From positions 1-43,162 of the forward strand of contig CAMNRF010000012.1 in NCBI GenBank assembly GCA_946551795.1: a DNA stretch of 43,162 bases, read 5' to 3'. The notes under the pieces are model-generated. The model did not search any database, had not been told where the DNA came from, and saw nothing but the letters and a program-made list of their open reading frames with translations. The translations under genes and the position numbers were made by a program. Position 1 is the first letter of the stretch; the number at the start of each line of letters is the position of its first letter. The DNA is from an uncultured Oscillibacter sp. (GTDB lineage Bacteria; Bacillota; Clostridia; Oscillospirales; Oscillospiraceae). This document shows positions 1 to 8,044 of this stretch, piece after piece.

Positions 1-1
1 C

Positions 2-1711
2 TTCCTCTACGGCATGACCACCATGTCCAAGAGCCTGGAGAAGATGGCCGGCGGCAAGCTGGAGCGACTGCTCAAGCGCATGACCTCCAATCCCCTCAAG
101 AGCCTTCTGCTGGGGGCGGGCATCACCATCGCCATCCAGTCCTCCTCCGCCATGACGGTGATGCTGGTGGGCCTGGTGAACTCCGGCGTCATGGAGATCG
201 GCCAGACCATCGGCGTCATCATGGGCTCCAACATCGGCACCACGCTGACGGCGTGGATTCTCTCCCTGACGGGCATCGAGAGTGAGAACGTCCTCGTCAA
301 TATGCTCAAGCCGGAGAACTTCTCCCCCCTGCTGGCCCTGGCGGGCGTGGTGCTGATCATGGGTTCCAAAAAGCAGCGGCGGCGGGACATCGGCCGGATT
401 CTGGTGGGCTTCTCCATTCTGATGTACGGCATGGAGCTGATGAAAAACTCCGTCAGCCCCCTGGCGGACATGCCGGAGTTCTCCCAGATCCTGACGGCCT
501 TCCAGAATCCCCTGCTGGGCGTGCTGGTTGGCGCGGTGTTCACCGGCGTCATCCAGTCCTCCGCCGCGTCGGTGGGCATTCTGCAGGCCCTGGCCCTCAC
601 CGGCTCCATCACCTACGGCATGGCCATCCCCATCATCATGGGGCAGAACATCGGCACCTGCGTCACGGCCCTCATCAGCTCCATCGGCGTCAACCGCAAC
701 GCCAAGCGGGTGTCCGTGATCCACATCTCCTTCAACATTATCGGCACCGTCGTGGGACTGATTCTGTTCTTTGGGGGAGACCTGCTCTTCCACTACACGT
801 TTATGGACCTGCCCGTGGGGGCCGTGGGCATCGCCTTCTGCCACACGGTGTTCAACGTCTTCACCACCGTATTGCTGCTGCCCTTCTCCCGCCAGCTGGA
901 ACGGCTGGCGCGGAGACTGGTCAGCGACGAGACCAAAGCCGAGGAGTTCGCCTTCCTGGACCCCCTGCTGCTGCGGACACCTGGCGTGGCCATCAGCGAG
1001 TGCGCCGCCATGACCAACCGCATGGGCGCCCTGGCCCGGGAGAACCTGCTGCTGGCCATCCGGCAGCTGTCGGACTTCTCCGATCCCCGTGAGAATCAGA
1101 TTGTTGAAAATGAGGACAAGCTGGACATCTACGAGGACCGGCTGGGGGGCTACCTGGTGCAGATTTCCCAGCACGGCGTGTCCATGGACGACATCCGCAC
1201 CGTCTCCCGCCTGCTCCACGCCATCGGCGACTTCGAGCGCATCGGCGACCACGCCCTGAACCTCCAGGACTCCGCCCGGGAGCTCCATGAGCGGGGTCTC
1301 TCCTTCTCCGGCCCCGCCGAGGCGGAGCTGCGGGTCCTGATCTCCGCCCTGGAGGATATTCTGGAATCGTCGCTGAACTGCTTTACCGCCGCCGACGCCG
1401 TGGCCGCCCAGTCCATCGAGCCCCTGGAGGAGACCATTGACCGGCTGGTGGAGGAGATCCGAAACCGGCACATCGCCCGCCTCCAGACCGGGGCCTGCAC
1501 GATCCAGATGGGCTTCATCCTCAACGACCTGCTGGGCAATTTTGAGCGGGTCAGCGACCACTGCTCCAATATCGCCGTCAGCGTCATCGAGGAGAAGAGC
1601 GGGGACGTCAGCCGCCACGCCTACCTCCACGAGCTCACCTCTGAGGACGATTTCTCCTCCACCCTGCACTCCGACCTGGGCAAATACCGCCTGCCGGAGG
1701 AAACCGTCTGA
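2..1711 (+). CDS. Na+/phosphate symporter with PhoU-like tail (5' partial)
   Basis: Sodium-driven phosphate symporter of the NptA/PNaS family, acting in the cytoplasmic membrane. The frame is already open at base 2 (residues FLYG precede the first ATG at 14), so the true start lies outside the window. 569 residues are visible, so probably only a few tens are missing. The family's duplicated QSSSA signature is present twice, at about 136-150 (IQSSSA) and 554-568 (IQSSAA), each within a block of hydrophobic helices. From about base 1000 to 1650 the protein becomes helical and charged, like the PhoU domain (repeated ERIGDHA and ERVSDHC motifs) that many bacterial members carry at the C-terminus. 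It is followed directly by a strong terminator, so it ends its transcription unit. No pst genes are nearby. The family call is firm; the ion and substrate are inferred from the family. Confidence 0.9.
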   Translation, partial: FLYGMTTMSKSLEKMAGGKLERLLKRMTSNPLKSLLLGAGITIAIQSSSAMTVMLVGLVNSGVMEIGQTIGVIMGSNIGTTLTAWILSLTGIESENVLVNMLKPENFSPLLALAGVVLIMGSKKQRRRDIGRILVGFSILMYGMELMKNSVSPLADMPEFSQILTAFQNPLLGVLVGAVFTGVIQSSAASVGILQALALTGSITYGMAIPIIMGQNIGTCVTALISSIGVNRNAKRVSVIHISFNIIGTVVGLILFFGGDLLFHYTFMDLPVGAVGIAFCHTVFNVFTTVLLLPFSRQLERLARRLVSDETKAEEFAFLDPLLLRTPGVAISECAAMTNRMGALARENLLLAIRQLSDFSDPRENQIVENEDKLDIYEDRLGGYLVQISQHGVSMDDIRTVSRLLHAIGDFERIGDHALNLQDSARELHERGLSFSGPAEAELRVLISALEDILESSLNCFTAADAVAAQSIEPLEETIDRLVEEIRNRHIARLQTGACTIQMGFILNDLLGNFERVSDHCSNIAVSVIEEKSGDVSRHAYLHELTSEDDFSSTLHSDLGKYRLPEETV

Positions 1712-1724
1712 CGGACAGGCCCCA

Positions 1725-1761
1725 CATCCCCGGAGACATTCTGTCTCCGGGGATGTTTTTT
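1725..1761 (+). terminator. Rho-independent terminator after the Na/Pi symporter
   Basis: Perfect 14-bp stem (1725-1738 with 1742-1755), a 3-base loop and a run of six T (1756-1761). Confidence 0.93.
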
Positions 1762-1827
1762 CACGCCGCGCATAAATCCGTCCCGGGGTGGAATCCTGTT
1801 TATAATTCCAAAACAGGAGGAACTTCC

Positions 1828-2442
1828 ATGTCTGTGGACTTCAAAAGCAGCGAGACGCTGAAAAACCTGATGCGGGCCTTTGCCGGGGAGAGCCAGGCCC
1901 GGAACCGCTACACCTTCGCCGCCGGGCTGTGCCAGCAGCAGAAGCTCCAGGTGCTGGCGGATGTGTTCACCTTCACCGCCGGCCAGGAAAAGGAGCACGC
2001 CGAGATCTTCTACAACCACATGAAAGAACTGGCCGGGGAGACCGTCCACATCGACGGCGGCTACCCGGTGGACATCACCAACGACATTCTCCAGCTGCTG
2101 CGCCGGGCCCAGCACAACGAGTTCGAGGAGCACGACCCGGTGTACAGGGACTTTGCCGACACCGCCCAGAAGGAGGGCTTTCCCAAGGTGGCGGCCTCCT
2201 TCCGCCAGATCGCCGACATCGAGAAGACCCACGGAAACCGCTTCGGGTATCTGGCGGATCTGCTGGACCAGGGGCGGCTGTTCTCCAGCCAGGGCAAAAC
2301 CGCCTGGATGTGCCTGAACTGCGGCTATATCTACGAGGGCACCGAGGCCCCCAAGCTCTGCCCGGTGTGCGAGCACGACCAGGGCTACTATATCCGTCTG
2401 GACATGGCCCCCTACGGCGGCGCCCAGGTCCTGGGAAAGTGA
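1828..2442 (+). CDS. rbr: Rubrerythrin
   Basis: Non-haem di-iron peroxidase that reduces hydrogen peroxide in anaerobes, usually with electrons from rubredoxin or NADH systems; cytoplasmic. It has 204 residues, close to the family's usual 190-200. The N-terminal four-helix ferritin-like domain carries the ligand motifs E21 (GESQARNRY), E54-x-x-H57 (EKEHAE), E98/E101-H102 and E132-x-x-H135 (EKTHGNR). The C-terminal rubredoxin domain has C162-x2-C165 and C178-x2-C181. The ATG at 1828 follows AGGAGG at 1815-1820. A TATAAT hexamer at 1801-1806 could be the -10, but I see no good -35. Oxidative-stress control, for example by PerR, is typical of the family but not shown here. A 50-codon ORF follows 7 bases after the stop. 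Confidence 0.95.
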   Translation: MSVDFKSSETLKNLMRAFAGESQARNRYTFAAGLCQQQKLQVLADVFTFTAGQEKEHAEIFYNHMKELAGETVHIDGGYPVDITNDILQLLRRAQHNEFEEHDPVYRDFADTAQKEGFPKVAASFRQIADIEKTHGNRFGYLADLLDQGRLFSSQGKTAWMCLNCGYIYEGTEAPKLCPVCEHDQGYYIRLDMAPYGGAQVLGK

Positions 2443-2449
2443 GGCCGGC

Positions 2450-2602
2450 ATGACCACCATCAGTCCCAAGGTCCGCTCTCAGTTCGACTCCCTGTCCCCC
2501 GCCCTGCAAAACGCCATTCTGGCCAGAAACGTGAGCATCAACACCCTGTATGACCTGATTGGGGTGCTGGACGAGATCATCCGGGAGGCGGAGGCGGAAT
2601 AG
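2450..2602 (+). CDS. Small 50-residue protein downstream of rubrerythrin
   Basis: Not a family I recognise. The ORF begins with ATG at 2450, 7 bases after the rubrerythrin stop, and ends at 2602 just before a terminator, so it would be co-transcribed with rubrerythrin. Upstream GTGAGG is a weak ribosome site and may act by coupling. The product starts MTTISPKVRSQ, is predicted helical, has no cysteine or membrane segment, and ends in an acidic stretch (REAEAE). Codon use is GC-rich and like that of the neighbours, and the ORF fills the whole space between rubrerythrin and the terminator. Both points favour a real gene. Confidence 0.6.
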   Translation: MTTISPKVRSQFDSLSPALQNAILARNVSINTLYDLIGVLDEIIREAEAE

Positions 2603-2604
2603 CA

Positions 2605-2637
2605 AAAATCCGGCATGGAGCTCCCATGCCGGATTTT
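2605..2637. terminator. Bidirectional terminator
   Basis: Perfect 14-bp inverted repeat (2605-2618 with 2624-2637) with a 5-base loop. The stem has A-rich and T-rich ends, so it can stop the rightward rubrerythrin unit and the leftward degV-type gene that converge here. Confidence 0.85.
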
Positions 2638-2659
2638 GATTTCTGCTCTCTTTCTTCCC

Positions 2660-3505
2660 TCAGTAGCCGATAATGAGCCCCTTCTCCATGGCGTAGAAGC
2701 TGGTGAGGCCGCGGCAGGTGATAATATCCACGCTCTTCACCGGCAGGGCCTCCTGGATGGCCTGCTTCAATTTCAGCGCGCCGGGGAGGTTCTCGCAGTG
2801 GGAGATCACCACCCGGGCCCCGGTGCAGTCCTTGCTGGCCCCCATGAGGGCGGCAATGGCCCGGCAGGTCTTGGCCTCCCCCCGGGCCTTATCGGCCACG
2901 TGGATGGTGCCCTGGGGCGTGGCGTCGGCGATGACGTGAATACCCAGGGAGTGGAGGAGATTCCCCACCAGCGGCCGCATACGGCCGTTTTTGATGAGGT
3001 TGTCGAAATTCTCCAGGGTGAAGCAGGTCCGCAGGGCCGCCTGATACAGCCGCAGCTGGTCGCAAATGTCCTCAAAGGCGTCCTCTGCCGCGTCCTTCAT
3101 CAGGGCGATGGCCCGGTGGATCAGCAGCGCCATGGCCCCGGCGGTGGCCTTGGAGTCGATGACACAGATCTTCTTCTCCGGGTGCTCCTCCAGCACCATG
3201 TCCCGGGCCATCACGGCGGCGTTGTAGGTGCCGGAGAGGTTGGCGGAGATGGTGAAGCACACCGTGCAGTCCCCGGCCTCAAAGGCCCTGGCAAAGGCCG
3301 CCGGAGAGGGGCATGCCGTGGAGGCCGCCGCCTTCTCCGCCGCCATGGCCGCCAGCAGATCCGGAATCACCAGCTCGTCGTTGTCGATGAACTCCCGCTC
3401 CCCCACCTGAATCCGCAGGGGAACGATCTCAAACCGGATGGGGCTGTCCTGGAGGGACGCCATTCGCAGATCGCAGCTGCTGTCACTCACAACGTTCCAA
3501 ATCAT
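2660..3505 (-). CDS. DegV family fatty-acid-binding protein
   Basis: Member of the DegV family, whose proteins bind a fatty acid between two alpha/beta domains; in Firmicutes some deliver exogenous fatty acids to the FakA kinase. It has 281 residues, the usual length. The N-terminus carries the family motif VSDSSCDL. Further signature blocks are ISANLSGTYNAA (carboxylate-binding TxSxxLSGTY-type loop) and VIDSKATAGAMA. I chose ATG at 3505 because AAGGAG lies 7 bases upstream; an in-frame start further out, at 3541, has no such site. No fakA is nearby. Its own promoter lies at 3550-3578. DegV family is certain; ligand and partner are inferred. Confidence 0.9.
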   Translation of the reverse strand: MIWNVVSDSSCDLRMASLQDSPIRFEIVPLRIQVGEREFIDNDELVIPDLLAAMAAEKAAASTACPSPAAFARAFEAGDCTVCFTISANLSGTYNAAVMARDMVLEEHPEKKICVIDSKATAGAMALLIHRAIALMKDAAEDAFEDICDQLRLYQAALRTCFTLENFDNLIKNGRMRPLVGNLLHSLGIHVIADATPQGTIHVADKARGEAKTCRAIAALMGASKDCTGARVVISHCENLPGALKLKQAIQEALPVKSVDIITCRGLTSFYAMEKGLIIGY

Positions 3506-3549
3506 AATACACTCCTTACAATATGGTTTTGCATACCACATTTTCTTCT

Positions 3550-3578
3550 ATCATACCGCACAGACACCTGTTTGTCAA
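3550..3578 (-). promoter_or_regulatory. Sigma-A promoter of the DegV-family gene
   Basis: On the minus strand TTGACA (3578-3573), 17-base spacer, TATGAT (3555-3550). It lies 45 bases upstream of the start at 3505. Confidence 0.85.
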
Positions 3579-3608
3579 TGGTTAAATGGCGGGGAGGCAA
3601 AGAAGCCC

Positions 3609-3637
3609 TTGACGGCGGCGAACGACAGTGGTATAGT
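3609..3637 (+). promoter_or_regulatory. Sigma-A promoter of the marR-MATE operon
   Basis: TTGACG (3609-3614), 17-base spacer, TATAGT (3632-3637), placed about 50 bases before the regulator's start. Confidence 0.85.
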
Positions 3638-3640
3638 TAA

Positions 3641-3662
3641 AACGGTTCTGATAAGAACTGTT
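3641..3662 (+). promoter_or_regulatory. Inverted repeat at the transcription start, probable MarR operator
   Basis: A 22-base dyad of two 11-base arms with 9 of 11 matches (AACGGTTCTGA / TAAGAACTGTT), starting 3 bases after the -10. This is where a MarR-type dimer would block initiation. As RNA it can also form a 9-bp hairpin with one G-U pair and is followed by a T run (3661-3667), so a weak attenuator is the alternative. Confidence 0.6.
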
Positions 3663-3689
3663 TTTTTAGAAACGAATGGAGGTGTCCCT

Positions 3690-4142
3690 ATGCCGGCTTC
3701 CACCACCCGGCTGCTGCTGTTCTCCAAACAGTTCCAGCGGTTCTATGAGCATCAGTTCGCGCCCATGCTGGAGCGGACCGGCCTCACCATACGGGAGATC
3801 CACGTGCTGCTGTTCCTGGCCAACAACCCGGGCTATGACACCGCCCGGGATGTGGCGGAGTACCGGGGGCTGGTGAAGTCCCAGGTCTCCCAGGCGGTGG
3901 ATCTGCTGGCGGCCCGGGGACTTCTCCGCAGAGTGCCGGACACGGCGGACCGCCGTGTGGTGCACCTTTCCATCACGGAGGCGGGGGCTCCCCTGGCCCG
4001 GGAGGCCCAGGCCGTCCAGGCGTCCTGCGGGCGGCGGCTCCTGGCCCGCCTCTCGCCGGAGGAGGAGGCCCAGTTCCACCGGCTGCTGGAGACGGTGCTG
4101 GAAAACGGCGCGCATCTTATGGAGGAGGAACCAACGCCATGA
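3690..4142 (+). CDS. MarR family transcriptional regulator
   Basis: Winged-helix regulator of the MarR family, 150 residues. The core runs from about residue 30 to 100: a recognition-helix region (GLVKSQVSQAVDLLAARGLL) and the wing (RRVPDTADRRVVHLSITEAG) with the family's DxRxxxLxLT-like pattern. ATG at 3690 is preceded by GGAGGT; a longer frame reaching back to 3438 crosses the promoter and is not used. The stop overlaps the MATE transporter start (ATGA at 4139-4142), so the two are translationally coupled. A MarR gene followed by a MATE pump is the arrangement of mepR-mepA in Staphylococcus aureus. Autorepression through the dyad at 3641-3662, relieved by a pump substrate, is therefore the likely logic (inference). 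Confidence 0.9.
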   Translation: MPASTTRLLLFSKQFQRFYEHQFAPMLERTGLTIREIHVLLFLANNPGYDTARDVAEYRGLVKSQVSQAVDLLAARGLLRRVPDTADRRVVHLSITEAGAPLAREAQAVQASCGRRLLARLSPEEEAQFHRLLETVLENGAHLMEEEPTP

Positions 4143-5515
4143 ACCAAAAGCAAGCGGACCTCGGCAGCGGCCGGGTGGGAAAGCTCCTGTTCTCCCTGGC
4201 CCTGCCCACCATCACATCCCAGATCGTCAACATGCTCTACAACCTGGTGGACCGGGTGTACATCGGCCACATGCAGCCGGCGGACACCGTGGGCAAACTG
4301 GCGCTCACCGGCGTGGGGGTGTGCCTGCCGGTGATCATGATTATCTCCGCCTTCGCCGCCCTGATGGCCATGGGCGGCGCGCCCCGGGCCTCCATCCAGG
4401 AGGGCAGGGGCAACGCGGCGGAGGCCGAACGGATCATGGGCGGATGCCTGACGCTGCTGGTAGTCACCTCCCTGGTGCTGACGGCGGTGTTCCAGCTCTT
4501 CGCGGAGCCGCTGCTGCTGACCTTCGGTGCCAGCGCCAACACCATCGGGTACGCCCTGGACTATATGCGCATCTACTCCATGGGCACGCTCTTCGTCCAG
4601 CTGACCCTGGGCATGAACGCCTACATCACCGCCCAGGGGTTCACCACCGTCAGCATGCGGACCGTGCTCATCGGCGCGATTCTGAACACTGTTCTGGACC
4701 CCATCTTTATCTTCGGGTTCGGTCTGGGGGTGCGGGGGGCGGCCCTGGCCACCATTCTCTCCCAGGCGGTGTCCGCGGCATGGGTGCTGCGGTTCCTCAC
4801 CGGCGGCAGAACCAAGTGGCACATCCGGCGGGAGAACCTGCGGCCCCGGGCCGCCGTGGTGCTGCCCTGCCTGGCTTTGGGCCTCTCCCCCTTCATCATG
4901 CAGTCCACGGAGAGCCTTATCGCCATGTGCTTCAACTCCTCCCTGCTGAAATACGGCGACGACATTGCCGTGGGAGCCATGACGGTGCTCACCAGCATCA
5001 TGCAGTTCGCCATGATGCCCCTCCAGGGCCTGACCCAGGGGGCCCAGCCCATCATCAGCTACAACTACGGCGCAAGGAACGCCCAGCGGGTGCGGGACGC
5101 CTTCCGGGTGTTGCTGCGCTCCTGCGTCATCTACTCCCTGACCATGTGGGCGCTGGTGCAGCTGTTCCCCCGGACCTTCGCCCTGATCTTCAACAACGAC
5201 CCGGAGCTGGTGGAGTACACCGCCTGGGCCCTGCGGATCTACATGGCGGCCACGGGCATTTTCGGCGTCCAGATCGCCTGCCAGCAGACCTTTGTAGCCC
5301 TGGGGAATGCGAAGACATCGCTGTTTCTGGCGGTGCTGCGGAAGATCATCCTGCTGATCCCGCTGATCTATATCCTGCCCAATTTCTTCGCGGACAAGGT
5401 CTTCGCCGTGTTCCTGGCGGAGCCGGTGGCGGACGCCCTGGCGGTGACCACTACGGCCGTTATGTTCTCCGTGCAGTTTCGCTCCGCCATGGCGAAGCTG
5501 GAGACGGGGGAGTAG
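4139..5515 (+). CDS. MATE family multidrug/sodium efflux transporter (MepA-like)
   Basis: Twelve-helix membrane antiporter of the MATE family that exports cationic drugs or metabolites using a Na+ or H+ gradient. 458 residues, the family's normal size. N-terminal signature: LALPTITSQIVNMLYNLVD then RVYIGH, as in MepA/DinF-type members. The second half repeats the fold, with the helix-7 motif QSTESLIAMCFNSSLLKYG and the QGAQPIISYNYGARN block typical of this branch. Its start overlaps the marR stop by 4 bases, so it is the second gene of the operon. The real substrate cannot be read from sequence. A weak G/C-rich hairpin without a T tract (5521-5541) follows the stop. Confidence 0.93.
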   Translation: MNQKQADLGSGRVGKLLFSLALPTITSQIVNMLYNLVDRVYIGHMQPADTVGKLALTGVGVCLPVIMIISAFAALMAMGGAPRASIQEGRGNAAEAERIMGGCLTLLVVTSLVLTAVFQLFAEPLLLTFGASANTIGYALDYMRIYSMGTLFVQLTLGMNAYITAQGFTTVSMRTVLIGAILNTVLDPIFIFGFGLGVRGAALATILSQAVSAAWVLRFLTGGRTKWHIRRENLRPRAAVVLPCLALGLSPFIMQSTESLIAMCFNSSLLKYGDDIAVGAMTVLTSIMQFAMMPLQGLTQGAQPIISYNYGARNAQRVRDAFRVLLRSCVIYSLTMWALVQLFPRTFALIFNNDPELVEYTAWALRIYMAATGIFGVQIACQQTFVALGNAKTSLFLAVLRKIILLIPLIYILPNFFADKVFAVFLAEPVADALAVTTTAVMFSVQFRSAMAKLETGE

Positions 5516-5622
5516 CGGCGCAGGGGGACCTTTCCCCCCTGCCTTGCGTACTGATAAATGGAAATTTAGTCGATGTGAAACGGAAACGGGGTCCACGCCC
5601 CTGTCCCTTTCGCGGATTTTCA

Positions 5623-5651
5623 TGCAGGGGCGGCTGTCAGCCGCCCCTGCA
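5623..5651. repeat. 29-base GC-rich palindrome (REP-like)
   Basis: Two perfect 14-base arms around a single central base, core GGGGCGGC. There is no T run, so it is not a standard terminator. It sits in the 288-base gap between the MATE gene and the sigma-54 activator, and shares its GGGGCGGC core with the palindrome at 35683-35710. Confidence 0.75.
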
Positions 5652-5717
5652 GAGTTTTGGCAGCGGCCAACATGATGCCATGCGCGGCAGGACACTCCCC
5701 CCCGCGCCGCCTCCCGC

Positions 5718-5746
5718 TTGACAAAAACTCCCAAAAAAACTAAAAT
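5718..5746 (+). promoter_or_regulatory. Sigma-A promoter of the sigma-54 activator gene
   Basis: TTGACA (5718-5723), 17-base spacer, TAAAAT (5741-5746); about 58 bases upstream of the start at 5804. Confidence 0.85.
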
Positions 5747-5803
5747 GGGAAATAGAAGGAAATTTTGCCGTACCGGCCGCAGAGGCGGAGAGGAGTGTGG
5801 GAC

Positions 5804-7618
5804 ATGGATCTGCTGCAGAGCGTCATGGAGGCCTCCTCCCAGGCCATGTTCACGCTGGACCGGGAGGGCATTATCACCCACATCAACCAGCGGACCAAGG
5901 ACTACTTCGGCCTGTTCAACCGCAGCCGGCACTCCCATGGCCCCGGGCGGCTGGTGCCCGGGGACCTGGTCATCCTGGCTGACACCGCCATGGGCACCGA
6001 CGACGGGAACCTCTCCCCCGCCGACCTGGAGCGGCTGAACATCCACGACCGGAAGCTCCGGACCGGGAACCGGCTGGCGGCGGTGGGCCGGTATGACACC
6101 CCGGACAGTACCCCGGTGTACAAGTTTCTGCCCGGCGGCGACTCGGCCACGCTGGAGCTGTCCACCGTCTGGCGGGACATTCCCATCCGGGTATCCATCA
6201 GCGGCAGGGAGACCTCCGTGACCGTGGGGGAGACCATCTACGCCATGGACTACTTCTGGTGCATCGGGCAGATGGTGGTGCTGGACGGCGGAACCGGGCA
6301 GGTGAAGTTCTGGGAGGAGAAGGGCTACTCCGCCCGGAAAGAGGGCATCGGAAGCCTCCTGCGGGGCGCGCCCTTCGCCGGCAAGAGCCCCGGCTCGGAG
6401 ATCCAGGTGACGGGTTGCTGCTTCCGGGAGTTTTTCGAGGGGGCGCTGTTTGAGCGGTACCTGGACCAGGTGATGACCGGCCAGGTCCCGGAGTTCCGGG
6501 ACATCCCCTGCGAGATCAACGGCTATGAGCTGGTGGCCTCCATCCTGCCCGTCACGGACAGCGGCGGGACCTTCAACGGCGTCATCGTGAAGTTCCGGAA
6601 CCTCAAGGACATCCGGGTCACCATCCAGGAGCGGAATGACGCCATCAAGTCCGCCGAGCGGCAGTACCGGGAGCGGGAGCGGGCCGCCCGGCCGGAGGAG
6701 CGCGATTTCGCCGCCCTCTTCGGCGGCGGCGCCGCCACGGCGGAGGTGCGCCACCGGGCCTACAAGCTCTCCCAGCTGGACTGCAACGTACTGATCACCG
6801 GGGAGAGCGGCACCGGCAAGAGCTACATGGCCCGGGCTTTCGCCCAGGCCCAGCCCCGGAAGGGGGCCTTCGTCACCGTGGACTGCTCCACCATCGCCCC
6901 CTCCCTCTTTGAAAGCGAGATGTTCGGCTACGCCGGCGGCGCCTTCACCGGCGCGGACCCCAGGGGCCGTGCCGGCTTCTTCGAGGAGGCGGAGGGCGGC
7001 ACCATCTTCCTGGACGAAATCGGTGAGATTCCCCTGGACATCCAGGCCAAGCTCCTGCGGGCCATTCAGGAGAAGGTGATCTGCCGGGTGGGCTCCACCC
7101 GGCTTGTGCCGGTGGATGTGCGCATCCTGGCCGCCACCAACTGCAATCTGCGGGAGAAGGTGGCCGCCGGACAGTTCCGGCAGGACCTGTACTACCGCCT
7201 CAGCGCCTTCTCCCTGGAGCTGCCCTCCCTGCGGGAGTGCCAGGAGGACGTCTATTTTCTCATTGACCACCTGATGGAGAAGATCCTCCAGAAGTACAAG
7301 ATGCCCAAAAAGGTGCTCTCCGGGGAGGCGGTGAACAAGCTGCTCTCCTACGACTGGCCGGGGAACATCCGGGAGCTGGAGAACGTGCTGGAGAGCGCCG
7401 CAGCCCTCTCCGAGTCCGACATCATCTACGCCGAGCACATCCGCCTGGCACAGCCCTCCGTCCACATGACCCTGCGCCAGCGCCTGCGGCAGGAGGAGGA
7501 GAAGATCATCCGCCAGACCCTGGCCCAATGCGGCGGCAGCCGCGTGCGGGCCATGGAGGAGCTGGGCCTGTCCAAAACCGTGTTCTACGGCAAGCTGAAA
7601 GAGTACGGGATCGAATAG
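5804..7618 (+). CDS. PAS-domain sigma-54-dependent transcriptional activator
   Basis: Bacterial enhancer-binding protein that remodels sigma-54 RNA polymerase by ATP hydrolysis. 604 residues. An N-terminal PAS-like segment (residues 1-30, FTLDREGIITHIN) and a second sensory region (to about 310) precede a linker rich in Glu and Arg. The AAA+ domain has Walker A GESGTGKS (from 333), the sigma-54 contact motif GAFTGA (379-384) and Walker B TIFLDE (D404, E405). A C-terminal Fis-type helix-turn-helix ends the protein (GSRVRAMEELGLSKTVFYGK). ATG 5804 is preceded by GGAGAGGAG; an upstream TTG at 5765 is less likely. There is no receiver domain, so it should sense a ligand directly. A consensus sigma-54 promoter lies 183 bases after its stop, the natural candidate target. 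The family is certain; the effector is unknown. Confidence 0.95.
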   Translation: MDLLQSVMEASSQAMFTLDREGIITHINQRTKDYFGLFNRSRHSHGPGRLVPGDLVILADTAMGTDDGNLSPADLERLNIHDRKLRTGNRLAAVGRYDTPDSTPVYKFLPGGDSATLELSTVWRDIPIRVSISGRETSVTVGETIYAMDYFWCIGQMVVLDGGTGQVKFWEEKGYSARKEGIGSLLRGAPFAGKSPGSEIQVTGCCFREFFEGALFERYLDQVMTGQVPEFRDIPCEINGYELVASILPVTDSGGTFNGVIVKFRNLKDIRVTIQERNDAIKSAERQYRERERAARPEERDFAALFGGGAATAEVRHRAYKLSQLDCNVLITGESGTGKSYMARAFAQAQPRKGAFVTVDCSTIAPSLFESEMFGYAGGAFTGADPRGRAGFFEEAEGGTIFLDEIGEIPLDIQAKLLRAIQEKVICRVGSTRLVPVDVRILAATNCNLREKVAAGQFRQDLYYRLSAFSLELPSLRECQEDVYFLIDHLMEKILQKYKMPKKVLSGEAVNKLLSYDWPGNIRELENVLESAAALSESDIIYAEHIRLAQPSVHMTLRQRLRQEEEKIIRQTLAQCGGSRVRAMEELGLSKTVFYGKLKEYGIE

Positions 7619-7631
7619 CGGTCCCTTCGGG

Positions 7632-7680
7632 AAAAGGTTCTGATTTCAGGAAACGGCGTCCTGAAATCAGAACCTTTTGT
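7632..7680 (+). terminator. Terminator after the sigma-54 activator
   Basis: Perfect 20-bp stem (7632-7651 with 7659-7678), 7-base loop, ending in TTTT. The dyad lies about 125-170 bases upstream of the -24/-12 promoter, so it could also be an enhancer site; the terminator reading fits its place right after the stop. Confidence 0.8.
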
Positions 7681-8044
7681 GCTTTGCTTTTTCCCTACGC
7701 CGTTTATATTCTGTGAAAAATTGGAAAAGCTCTGTTTGGTCCGTAAAATGTGGAGCCATGACTTTGTGGTATCCGACAATTTCTCCCCTTTTTCTCCCTT
7801 TGGCACGAATCTTGCTTTATATCTGTTTTGACATCCGGTTCCCAGGGCACGCCCGGCGGTATCCGGAAGGCCGCGGAAAGTCGGCCGCTCTCTGCGCGAG
7901 AGAACCCACAGACTCCCCCAGCATATCGAGATCCTCTTCCCCAACCTGGCGGCCCTCCCGCCGCCATGATCAACTCCGCCGGCGACGGAAAGGACTGGCT
8001 GAACAGGGCCATCACCTGGAAGAATGCCGGCTGAGGAGGCTTCA
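7679..8044. other. Gene-free stretch with sigma-54 promoter and a possible gene relic
   Basis: About 365 bases without a convincing gene. 7680-7830 is AT-richer than the neighbourhood and holds the sigma-54 promoter. From about 7850 it is GC-rich, and short, coding-looking pieces appear in different frames (HIEILFPNLAAL around 7922-7957, then a 22-codon ORF at 7966-8034 containing KDWLNRAITWKNAG). This could be the remains of a frameshifted gene, but I cannot name it. Confidence 0.35.
7801..7816 (+). promoter_or_regulatory. Sigma-54 (-24/-12) promoter
   Basis: TGGCACGAATCTTGCT matches the RpoN consensus TGGCAC-N5-TTGC(A/T) at every fixed position, with GG (7802-7803) and GC (7814-7815) correctly spaced by 10 bases. 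Transcription would start near 7827 and run toward lysA. It lies 183 bases downstream of an activator gene with an intact GAFTGA loop. Confidence 0.85.

Noticed and set aside
1621-2469. 282-codon minus-strand frame over rubrerythrin
   Set aside because: Antisense shadow; crosses the symporter terminator.
3833-7528. 1,231-codon open frame on the minus strand
   Set aside because: Runs antisense across the marR, MATE and activator genes, has low-complexity Gly/His/Val-rich composition typical of the shadow of a GC-rich gene, and no start site or domain.
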